Positions 1-5,706 of a stretch of DNA of 10,219 nucleotides are shown here, in pieces. Source of the DNA: a bacterium (GTDB lineage: Bacteria > Desulfobacterota > Anaeroferrophillalia > Anaeroferrophillales > Tharpellaceae); NCBI GenBank assembly GCA_029935295.1, contig JAOZKP010000095.1, forward strand, positions 1 through 10,219. The letters run 5' to 3'. Under the pieces are notes generated by a model that did no database searches, was not told the origin of the DNA, and saw nothing but the letters and a program-made list of their open reading frames with translations. The translations under genes and the position numbers were made by a program. How positions within the stretch are numbered: position 1 is the first letter of the stretch; every line of letters starts with the position of its first letter.

Positions 1-1281
1 CCGCCGCTCTATTATGCTAACGGTATCAACGGCTACCCGCAAATTGTCGTCGGCAACCCGATTACGATTATGACCTGGGTTGATGCCAACCCGCAGCCCG
101 ATGCTGACATGTCCGATCTGCCTTATGGCGGCGCCAAGATTCTTTATGTACGAGAACTTAACGCTATCATAAAAGCTTATAAACGTCCGATCCAGCTGGG
201 ACAGATTCCGCCGATGGAAATGGCGATGATTCCGGCTAATGATCCGGCATATGTTAACAATCCTTATGTTGGACGCGTAGTTTTGAAAGACAGCGGTTAC
301 GTCATCTTCGATCACACCGGCGATATGTTCCCGGATATCTGGTGGGATGAAGATGTTAAAGCGGTTCAGGCAGCGTTAACCACAGTTTTGAAAGCTGAGG
401 GACAAACCGACCCGAAACCGTTACTCTTTATTGCCGGCCATTACTTCTCAGACAGCCACGGCATTAAACCGAAAGAGAAAGCTTTAGGCTCTAAATCCTG
501 TAACGACTGTCATGGCGACTCTGCCACCAGTGCCGGAGCCCATCGCGTTACTGACCGTAACATTATGTTCATGCCGTGGTCACCGCCTTGGTTCAGAGAA
601 GAAAATAAGGCTATGCGTTATGATCCCAAAGAGGGAATGGTTCCGGCCAACCCGGATGGCCTCTTCATTGTTGACGGTGAGGTAGATTATATTAAACCGA
701 TGCAGGCCAATGGTTTACGCTTCATCGGCTCACGGGCTGATGATCTCTTAAAACTCAGTCATCACCATGCTGAAGAGATGTTCACACTGGCTGCCGAAGG
801 AACTTCTACCGGTAGCCATATTCCGGGAATTGACCCAAGTCTTTTGACCCCGGAAGAGCAGGAAACTGCCTACCTGAAACAGGTTGTCAACGGCCCCTGG
901 CAGGATAAAATGTATTTCTATCTGCCGAAAGAGGTTAAAGACACTTTGATGTCCTGCGGCTTCTTCATCGGTGGACCTGAAAGTGTCTATCTTGAAGGTC
1001 GCGGTTTTGTCCGGGCTAATGTTCTGCAGATCGAGTTTGAACACGAAGGTGAGATCGGCACGATTATCCGCCTGCCCTACAACGGCGTTGAGCCTGAAAT
1101 CTGGAGTCTTGGCGAAGATGATACCTTTTACACACTTAACCATGAAGCCGAAGTCATCGGTATGCAGGGTGGCTATGTCATGGTTAAAATTCATGAGTCC
1201 GGTGAATATATCGCAGTTGAACCGGGTGCCGGCGGCGGCAACGAGATTCTTTACGATCTCTGGGGCGCATTCATGCAGTAG
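1..1281 (+). CDS. c-type cytochrome, C-terminal part (5' end outside window)
   Basis: The reading frame is open from base 1, and the residues before the first ATG (position 70) read as normal protein, so the gene very likely begins upstream of the window and ATG 70 is internal. The visible 426 residues contain one heme c attachment motif, CNDCH, at 499-513. It is preceded by HGIKPKEKAL-type sequence, which resembles the stretch before the last heme in multiheme cytochromes (a resemblance from memory, not an alignment). A His-rich stretch (LSHHHAEEMF, about 751-780) could supply an axial ligand. The roughly 250 residues after the heme motif carry no further CxxCH and end in an apparently beta-rich, Gly-rich segment. 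Heme c proteins of this kind act outside the cytoplasm in electron transfer; the partner is not evident. I do not recognise a precise family. A strong terminator follows 49 bases after the stop, separating this gene from the next operon. Confidence 0.7.
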   Translation, partial: PPLYYANGINGYPQIVVGNPITIMTWVDANPQPDADMSDLPYGGAKILYVRELNAIIKAYKRPIQLGQIPPMEMAMIPANDPAYVNNPYVGRVVLKDSGYVIFDHTGDMFPDIWWDEDVKAVQAALTTVLKAEGQTDPKPLLFIAGHYFSDSHGIKPKEKALGSKSCNDCHGDSATSAGAHRVTDRNIMFMPWSPPWFREENKAMRYDPKEGMVPANPDGLFIVDGEVDYIKPMQANGLRFIGSRADDLLKLSHHHAEEMFTLAAEGTSTGSHIPGIDPSLLTPEEQETAYLKQVVNGPWQDKMYFYLPKEVKDTLMSCGFFIGGPESVYLEGRGFVRANVLQIEFEHEGEIGTIIRLPYNGVEPEIWSLGEDDTFYTLNHEAEVIGMQGGYVMVKIHESGEYIAVEPGAGGGNEILYDLWGAFMQ

Positions 1282-1329
1282 ATCCAAAACCGGCAGACTC
1301 AAAGTTGCCGAGGTTTAAGATGTAACCCA

Positions 1330-1366
1330 AGCGGGCCGGTTGATTATCAACCGGCCCGCTTTTTTT
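1330..1366 (+). terminator. Intrinsic (Rho-independent) terminator of the cytochrome gene
   Basis: A perfect 14-bp GC-rich stem (1330-1343 pairing with 1347-1360) closes a 3-base loop and is followed directly by a run of seven T (1360-1366). It lies 49 bases after the cytochrome stop codon and before the promoter of the next operon. This is a textbook intrinsic terminator, and it means the downstream genes need their own promoter. Confidence 0.95.
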
Positions 1367-1412
1367 GTATAGACCCCCCAAAAAAAAATTATTTACCATC
1401 TTCTTTTTTTAG

Positions 1413-1441
1413 TTGACAGCATATTGGAAGATTGGTAAAAC
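1413..1441 (+). promoter_or_regulatory. Predicted sigma-70-type promoter of the fmdE-to-arsC operon
   Basis: A perfect -35 hexamer TTGACA lies at 1413-1418. A 17-base spacer leads to TAAAAC at 1436-1441, which matches 4 of 6 positions of TATAAT. Transcription would start near 1448, after the terminator at 1330-1366 and before the ribosome binding site at 1476. No clear ArsR-type dyad operator was seen here; ATTGG occurs twice in the spacer (1423-1427 and 1431-1435), but this is too short to call an operator. Confidence 0.6.
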
Positions 1442-1475
1442 GACCAAATAATAAACCGGCAATTCACTTACTTAC

Positions 1476-1482
1476 AGGAGGG
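1476..1482 (+). promoter_or_regulatory. Strong Shine-Dalgarno that fixes the FmdE-family start at 1489
   Basis: AGGAGGG lies six bases before the ATG at 1489. The in-frame ATG further upstream at 1432 lies inside the predicted promoter spacer and has no comparable ribosome binding site, so 1489 is the better start. Confidence 0.85.
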
Positions 1483-1488
1483 TGTAAA

Positions 1489-2097
1489 ATGTTAAACGCA
1501 AAAAGTTTTATGGACGTTGGCATGGCTTTTCATGGCCATAAATGCCCGGCAATGCCGCTGGGATTACGGGCAGGGGTTGCGGCAATGAATGTTCTTAAAG
1601 TTGATCGAGCCCAGGATAAAGAACTCTATGTTATTTCCGAAACAGGAAAAAGCCATGCCGCCGGCTGTTTTCTGGATGGAATCATGACTGCAACCGGCTG
1701 TACCTACGGTAAATCAAATATTGAAAAACTCTACTACAACAAAATGGCCTTCACGCTGATTGATGTTGCAACTCAACGTTCCGTCCGGGTTTCATTGAAG
1801 CCCGAATTCTTCGGCAATATGATGCAGTCACCATTTGTCAAACAGCGTCAGGATGGAGTTCTGCCTCAAGATGTCCCGGCAGAGATCGCTGATCCGCTGA
1901 TAGAAAAAGTTTTGAGTATACCGGAAACCGCTTTCCTCGAAATTGGTCCGATTACGACAACCGATTTCAAACCGACTAAGGGTATTTTTACAACTGCTTG
2001 CTGTTCCCGATGCGGCGAGCGCGTATTTAGTAATAAATTGGTTGATAGTCCTGATGGTAAAATCTGTCTTGGCTGTCAGGCACAGGACGCAGCATAG
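1489..2097 (+). CDS. FmdE-family protein with C-terminal zinc ribbon
   Basis: This 202-residue protein resembles the FmdE domain family, named after subunit E of formylmethanofuran dehydrogenase (a tungsten/molybdenum enzyme). The signature HGHKCP is at residues 15-20, followed by a Gly-rich LGLRAG segment and conserved-looking Cys60 and Cys71 (the second in ATGCTYGK). The C-terminus carries a likely zinc ribbon with C172-x2-C175 and C193-x2-C196. No signal peptide is visible, so it is probably cytoplasmic. The start at 1489 is chosen because of the AGGAGGG site and the promoter just upstream. FmdE-like proteins occur in many anaerobes outside methanogens, often near molybdoenzyme or metal-related genes, and their exact role is not settled. 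It is the first gene of the operon, with 17 bases to the permease gene. Family assignment is fairly firm; function here is unknown. Confidence 0.85.
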   Translation: MLNAKSFMDVGMAFHGHKCPAMPLGLRAGVAAMNVLKVDRAQDKELYVISETGKSHAAGCFLDGIMTATGCTYGKSNIEKLYYNKMAFTLIDVATQRSVRVSLKPEFFGNMMQSPFVKQRQDGVLPQDVPAEIADPLIEKVLSIPETAFLEIGPITTTDFKPTKGIFTTACCSRCGERVFSNKLVDSPDGKICLGCQAQDAA

Positions 2098-2114
2098 CTT
2101 AACCGGAACGGACA

Positions 2115-2909
2115 ATGGAAAAACAATTACTGCTGGCCGGAGTATTTCTGTTTATCTCAATGCTCTTCTCGATGATTGGTATGGGCGGAGGGATTCTCTA
2201 TGTGCCGATTCTCCTATTCGCCGGCTACAGTATGAAAATAGCGCCCGGCATCAGCTTGATCCTGATTATGAGTACCTCGCTGGCGGCTCTGTTCCATTTT
2301 TACAAAAACAAAAAAGTCGACTGGAAACTTGCTCTGGTTATCGACCCGCCGACCGATATTATGGCATTTGTCGGCGGCTATTTCAGTGCCCTGGTTCCCG
2401 AAAATATTTTACAAGGGCTACTGGCCGCAATCCTGCTGCTGGCCGGGGTCCTGATGATAAAAAAGAAAAGTGAATCTGGAGTTTACCGGCAGCCAACAAA
2501 ACCCTGGTACTGGCATCGCCATTTTGACGAAGTCGATTACAGTGTTAACCTGCCCCTGGTCTTAACCGCGACCGCCGCTATCGGTATCCTCGCCGGAATG
2601 CTGGGAATTACCGGCGGCATTATCAAGCTGCCGATAATGGTGCTGCTCTGTGGCGTACCAATGGACATTGCCGTCGCCACCTCGACCGTAATGGTTGCCC
2701 TGACTGCAGGTTCTGGTGTCATCGGCCACGCCTTACATGGCAATGTTGACTGGCATACCGGCCTGACGCTGGCCCTGGCGGCAATTATCGGCGGCCTCAT
2801 CGGCAGCCGGATATCTCTGAATACCGATAAAAGTAAACTCAAACGGATATTTGGGTTCATCATTCTTCTGATCGCCCTGCAAATTATCTATAAACTGACA
2901 ACCCAATAA
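2115..2909 (+). CDS. TauE/SafE-family membrane permease (putative anion/sulfur-compound exporter)
   Basis: This 264-residue protein is mostly hydrophobic. It shows the internal duplication of the TauE/SafE (former DUF81) family: IGMGGGILYVPILLFAG at residues 21-37 is echoed by LGITGGIIKLPIMVLLCG at 163-180, each followed by a Ser/Thr-containing segment (MSTSLAALFHF, ATSTVMVALTAG). About eight membrane segments are expected, with a polar loop around residues 115-145 (KKKSE to HFDEVDY). Characterised relatives have been linked to export of sulfite, sulfoacetate or related anions, but most members have no known substrate. It starts 17 bases after the FmdE-family gene with only a weak Shine-Dalgarno (GGAACGG), which suggests cotranscription or translational coupling. 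A role in exporting an arsenic- or thiol-related compound is a guess from context only. Confidence 0.88.
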   Translation: MEKQLLLAGVFLFISMLFSMIGMGGGILYVPILLFAGYSMKIAPGISLILIMSTSLAALFHFYKNKKVDWKLALVIDPPTDIMAFVGGYFSALVPENILQGLLAAILLLAGVLMIKKKSESGVYRQPTKPWYWHRHFDEVDYSVNLPLVLTATAAIGILAGMLGITGGIIKLPIMVLLCGVPMDIAVATSTVMVALTAGSGVIGHALHGNVDWHTGLTLALAAIIGGLIGSRISLNTDKSKLKRIFGFIILLIALQIIYKLTTQ

Positions 2910-2938
2910 AAACGTCAATAACCCTAAAAGAGCCTAAG

Positions 2939-3445
2939 ATGACAAACAAAAAACTGACTCAAAGTATTTCCATACTGTTTATTATGATTATCTCTCTGGG
3001 ATTTATCAATCCTGCATTTTCCACAAACAATCAAACTGACACTAAGATCTATTCGACGCATCACATCCAGGTTTACTACCTGCACAATACATTTCGTTGT
3101 TTCTCCTGCAACAGTATTGGTGATCTGACCCGAGCTGCAGTTCTCGGCGGCGAAGTCAAAAATCCGCAAACCGGCGAAAAAAATACTTTAGCCCCCGCCT
3201 TTCAGGATCTCATTGATCAAGGAAAATTGAGCTTTACTGCGGTCAATGTCGATGATGCAGAGAACCACCATTTTCTGAAAGATTTTCATACCCGGGCCAA
3301 GTTCCCGGTAATTGTGGAGATTAAAGATGGCAAAGTTGTCCGCTACAAAGTTCTTAATGAAGTCTGGAATCTGCTGCATGGCCCCCAGGACAAGTTCATC
3401 AGTTATATTCAGAAAAATGTAAAAGAATACGCCAAAGGGCTTTAG
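2939..3445 (+). CDS. arsF: Exported thioredoxin-like protein, ArsF type
   Basis: This 168-residue protein begins with a lysine-containing N-terminus and a hydrophobic stretch (about residues 10-27) ending near AFS, consistent with a signal peptide or anchor and a periplasmic location. The mature part reads VYYLHNTFRCFSC, with a CxxC pair at Cys54 and Cys57 near the start of a thioredoxin-like fold, followed by an FPVIVEIKDGKVVRY segment around residues 122-136. The pattern matches what databases call the ArsF family, subunit of a nitroreductase for aromatic nitro-arsenicals described from an arsEFG cluster; I recall this from memory and cannot confirm it here. The next gene is of the ArsG type, which supports the call. 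Whether it reduces nitro groups or simply passes thiol electrons to its neighbour is open. Its stop codon overlaps the ribosome binding site of the next gene. Confidence 0.7.
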   Translation: MTNKKLTQSISILFIMIISLGFINPAFSTNNQTDTKIYSTHHIQVYYLHNTFRCFSCNSIGDLTRAAVLGGEVKNPQTGEKNTLAPAFQDLIDQGKLSFTAVNVDDAENHHFLKDFHTRAKFPVIVEIKDGKVVRYKVLNEVWNLLHGPQDKFISYIQKNVKEYAKGL

Positions 3446-3448
3446 GAG
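3444..3448 (+). promoter_or_regulatory. Shine-Dalgarno overlapping the arsF stop, supports GTG start of arsG
   Basis: AGGAG overlaps the TAG stop (3443-3445) of the preceding gene and sits six bases before the GTG at 3455. The overlap suggests translational coupling of the two products. Confidence 0.75.
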
Positions 3449-3454
3449 ATTCTC

Positions 3455-4612
3455 GTGCAAAAATGGCAGCGCTGGCTGGCGGTTCTGGTTACTCTGATTC
3501 TCGCGACCACCACTTTCTATCTCAGCCCCAATCACCAAAAATCAGCAGCAGCCGCAAATACCCATCAGCCCGGCAACAATCCCGAACTTACCGAGCAACT
3601 CCCCCTGATGCTGGAACTCGGTTCGACTACCTGTGTTCCCTGCCAGATGATGGAAAAGGTACTGGAAAGCTTACATTCAGGTTATTCAGAGCAATTTCAG
3701 GTTGAGTTTAAGGATGTCACAATCAAGCCGGAAATCGGCCGTAAACACCATATCAAGCTGATCCCGACCCAGATTTTTTTTATTGCCGACGGCCGGGAGA
3801 TCTTCCGTCACGAAGGCTTTTTTCCAGAAGCTGAAATTATTAATCAATGGCAGCGTTTAGGCTATGATTTCACTAAAGACGTTAAGGCGGCGACCGCCCC
3901 CGCCGACCCCGGCCTGTTCTCCGGGCTTTTCAGCTATCTAGAACAGGCGGTAACCGGAACTCCGGCCATTGCCCTTCTCGCCGCTTTCATCTGGGGAATT
4001 TTAAGCATTATTTTAAGTCCCTGCCACCTCGCAAGTATCCCTCTAATCGTCGGTTTCATTGATAAGCAGGGGCGCATGTCGGTCCGCCGGGCATCCCTGA
4101 TCGCAACCCTGTTTGCCGTCGGCATTCTTTTTACCATTGCCCTGATCGGAGCCCTGACCGGAGCAGCCGGTCGGATGATGGGTGACCTCGGACCTTATGC
4201 CAATTACGGAGTTGCTGCAATATTTCTGATTGTTGCCCTGCAACTTGCAGACGTAATTTCTCTCGAATGGAGTGCTCCCAACGCCCTCCAAATCAAACAG
4301 AAAGGTCTCTGGGCAGCATTTCTTCTCGGCCTTATTTTCGGGATCGCTTTAGGCCCCTGCACGTTTGCCTATATGGCCCCGATACTGGCTATAACTTTCA
4401 AGATTGCCGCCACGCAAACCACTTACGCCATTGCCCTGCTCCTTGCCTACGGTATCGGCCACTGCTCGGTTATCATTTTAGCCGGAACCTTTACTGAAGT
4501 TCTGCAGAACTACCTTAACTGGAATGAAAAATCCCGGGGTGCACTCATCCTGAAAAAAGCCTGCGCCTTTTTAGTCATGCTTGGTGGACTCTATTTAATC
4601 TATAAAACCTGA
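3455..4612 (+). CDS. arsG: Thioredoxin-CcdA/DsbD-like fusion permease, ArsG type
   Basis: This 385-residue protein starts with GTG. It has an N-terminal membrane anchor (about residues 7-23), then a thioredoxin-like domain (about 48-135) with the active-site pair Cys60-VP-Cys63 and a likely cis-proline at Pro104 (KLIPTQIFF). From about residue 165 to the end it is a polytopic membrane domain of the CcdA/DsbD kind, with the two expected membrane cysteines at Cys190 (LSPCHLA) and Cys302 (LGPCTFAYMAP). DsbD-like proteins move electrons from the cytoplasm to periplasmic thiols. The ArsG family, which I recall as an efflux permease for trivalent aromatic aminoarsenicals, has this architecture, and the ArsF-type and ArsC neighbours favour that reading. 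A plain thiol-disulfide transporter feeding the upstream CFSC protein is the main alternative. The gene lies 9 bases after arsF and 51 bases before arsC. Confidence 0.75.
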   Translation: MQKWQRWLAVLVTLILATTTFYLSPNHQKSAAAANTHQPGNNPELTEQLPLMLELGSTTCVPCQMMEKVLESLHSGYSEQFQVEFKDVTIKPEIGRKHHIKLIPTQIFFIADGREIFRHEGFFPEAEIINQWQRLGYDFTKDVKAATAPADPGLFSGLFSYLEQAVTGTPAIALLAAFIWGILSIILSPCHLASIPLIVGFIDKQGRMSVRRASLIATLFAVGILFTIALIGALTGAAGRMMGDLGPYANYGVAAIFLIVALQLADVISLEWSAPNALQIKQKGLWAAFLLGLIFGIALGPCTFAYMAPILAITFKIAATQTTYAIALLLAYGIGHCSVIILAGTFTEVLQNYLNWNEKSRGALILKKACAFLVMLGGLYLIYKT

Positions 4613-4663
4613 GCCATCTAAGAAAAAATTTTATTCTTCAAATTAACTGCTCCGGAAACGACT

Positions 4664-5110
4664 ATGACTGAAAAAATAAATATCCTTTTTTTGTGTACTG
4701 GCAACTCCTGTCGCAGTCAAATGGCGGAAGGCTGGACAAGAGCCCTAAAAAATGAAGAAATTACCGCTTTTTCCGCCGGGATTGAAACTCACGGTCTTAA
4801 CCCTGCCGCAGTTAAAGTGATGGCCGAAGCCGGCGTCGACATTTCACAGCAACGCTCAAAATTGGTGGATGAATTTCTTGATACTACTTTCGCCGCCATC
4901 ATCACTGTCTGCGGCCATGCCCACGAAAACTGCCCCTGGTTTCCGGGCAGCGGCAAAGTGACCCATATCGGTTTCGACGACCCACCTCAACTCGCCCAGA
5001 AACTGGCTAACCAAGGCGCCAACCCCGAAACTCAGCTCGAGTGCTATCGCCAAGTCCGCGACAAAATTAAAGCATTTGTCAAAACTCTGCCACAATGCTT
5101 GCACTTATAG
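4664..5110 (+). CDS. arsC: Arsenate reductase, thioredoxin-coupled (low-molecular-weight phosphatase fold)
   Basis: This cytoplasmic enzyme reduces arsenate to arsenite, with electrons from thioredoxin. The 148-residue protein has the P-loop CTGNSCRS with nucleophile Cys11 and Arg17, the redox pair Cys83 and Cys90 in VCGHAHENCPWFPG, and Asp106 in FDDPP. Each lies exactly one residue later than Cys10, Arg16, Cys82, Cys89 and Asp105 of the well-studied Staphylococcus aureus ArsC, so the full three-cysteine relay is present. The three cysteines distinguish it from an ordinary low-molecular-weight tyrosine phosphatase and from the glutaredoxin-dependent ArsC family. It is the last gene of the operon, 51 bases after arsG, with a weak GGAAACG ribosome binding site. 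No obvious terminator directly follows. No ArsR regulator or ArsB/Acr3 arsenite pump is visible in the window, which is unusual for arsC. Confidence 0.96.
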   Translation: MTEKINILFLCTGNSCRSQMAEGWTRALKNEEITAFSAGIETHGLNPAAVKVMAEAGVDISQQRSKLVDEFLDTTFAAIITVCGHAHENCPWFPGSGKVTHIGFDDPPQLAQKLANQGANPETQLECYRQVRDKIKAFVKTLPQCLHL

Positions 5111-5174
5111 AGTAGAGTAATACCCATAAGTCAAGCCTGACCCCAGATTTTTCTTCACCCGCACCGTCTCGATT

Positions 5175-5257
5175 GGGGTTGTTGCTTTATAAATGGCAGC
5201 CAAAAGGTTCTCTTTCAACCCTAATCTTTGACCCGCCATTTATAAAGCTGCGACCCC
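5175..5257. repeat. Long imperfect palindrome (hairpin-forming element) downstream of arsC
   Basis: A perfect 14-bp inverted repeat, GCTTTATAAATGGC at 5184-5197 and its complement at 5235-5248, extends outward to GGGGT (5175-5179) pairing with ACCCC (5253-5257). The full 23-position arm has one mismatch and two G-T pairs and encloses 37 bases. There is no T-run after it, so it is not a standard terminator. The structure is typical of small non-autonomous palindromic elements; it may also protect the 3' end of the ars transcript. Confidence 0.75.
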
Positions 5258-5278
5258 GTCAAAGTGGGCGAAGCAATG
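5246..5278 (+). repeat. Copy A of a dispersed repeat (inverted partner at 10187-10219)
   Basis: These 33 bases match the reverse complement of 10187-10219 at 26 positions without gaps. The conserved blocks are AGCT, GACCCCGT, GGGCGAAGC and ATG. It overlaps the right arm of the palindrome at 5175-5257. Confidence 0.55.
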
Positions 5279-5355
5279 GTTTTGGCGTTCTCAAAATCCA
5301 GCAAATTCCCAAGAGACTTGATCATTACTTTGTCAAGGATAAAGATTTGACCCCC

Positions 5356-5577
5356 ATTCCCGTGCTGCCCGAACTGGCATTTACCAACCCGGTTGACGGA
5401 TATAAAGGAATAAACTATGCCGAGGTGAGCGCGGTATTGGCTGAGGCGGTTAAAGAGCAGCAGCAGCAGATTGAACAGTTAAGGGCGGAAAATAAGTGCT
5501 TAAAAGCCGGCAATGCGCAGATTGAAAGTCGGCTGGAGAGATTGGAAAACCTGTTGTCAGGTTATGCAAAAAGATAA
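5356..5577 (+). pseudogene. Fragment resembling the C-terminal end of a tail-fibre (S74-like) protein
   Basis: The frame here encodes LPELAFTNP, then GYKGINYAEVSAVLAEAVKEQ, then a polar heptad-like coiled coil (QQIEQLRAENKCLKAGN to RLERLENLL) and stops at 5577. The order of a KGINY-type turn, an ALLEAVKEQ-type helix and a terminal coiled coil resembles the C-terminal end of tail-fibre or adhesin proteins with a peptidase S74-type intramolecular chaperone. The body of such a protein is missing: upstream lies repeat DNA ending in TTTGACCCCC at 5346-5355. The frame formally extends back to an ATG at 5173, but that part covers the palindrome and has no ribosome binding site I can support. I therefore treat it as a remnant. 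A small expressed coiled-coil protein of up to 134 residues (5173-5577) is the alternative. Confidence 0.5.
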
Positions 5578-5626
5578 AAGGCGTCTGAAGGAGCAGTATT
5601 GCTGGCAACATCAACAAATAAGGGGC

Positions 5627-5672
5627 GACAGATGTATTTCAGGGCGATGATTCACCCTGAAATATATCTGTC
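5627..5672. repeat. 20-position hairpin 3' of ftsZ
   Basis: Bases 5627-5646 pair with 5653-5672 around a 6-base loop. Eighteen of 20 positions are Watson-Crick, with one G-T and one C-A exception. It lies 34 bases past the ftsZ stop codon on the - strand and 49 bases past the fragment on the + strand. Neither side has a T-run, so it is not a canonical intrinsic terminator, though it could stabilise or end transcripts from both directions. It may equally be a REP-like palindromic element. Confidence 0.7.
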
Positions 5673-5706
5673 AGAAGATGGGCTGACTATCTATGGGGTT
5701 TAAGCA

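Larger units (their letters stand above)
5130..5355. repeat. Cluster of GACCC-type repeated words in the convergent intergenic region
   Basis: Four related words occur within 226 bases: GTCAAGCCTGACCCC (5130-5144), TTTGACCC (5227-5234), GACCCC inside 5252-5257, and TTTGACCCCC (5346-5355). A fifth related word, GCTTTGACCCC read on the - strand, ends the window at 10219. Such words resemble ends of small dispersed repeats in related genomes, but this is from memory. The stretch has no convincing gene; an open frame from 5173 runs through it, yet its first 60 residues look like translated repeat. Confidence 0.5.

Noticed and set aside
748..1302. 184-codon open frame on the - strand inside the cytochrome gene
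   Set aside because: It is antisense to a clear coding frame with a heme motif, has no plausible ribosome binding site and shows no recognisable domain.
1423..1435. Direct repeat ATTGG-ATTGG in the promoter spacer as a regulator site
   Set aside because: Two five-base words are too short to separate from chance in AT-rich DNA.
1943..2473. 176-codon + strand frame across the FmdE/TauE junction
   Set aside because: It overlaps two well-supported genes in another frame and its translation has shadow-like composition.
5173..5355. N-terminal extension of the tail-fibre-like fragment from ATG 5173
   Set aside because: This part translates the palindrome and repeat words, has no clear ribosome binding site and shows no protein-like pattern.
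5111..5706. CRISPR array
   Set aside because: The repeated words are short, unevenly spaced and in different contexts; there is no regular repeat-spacer pattern.
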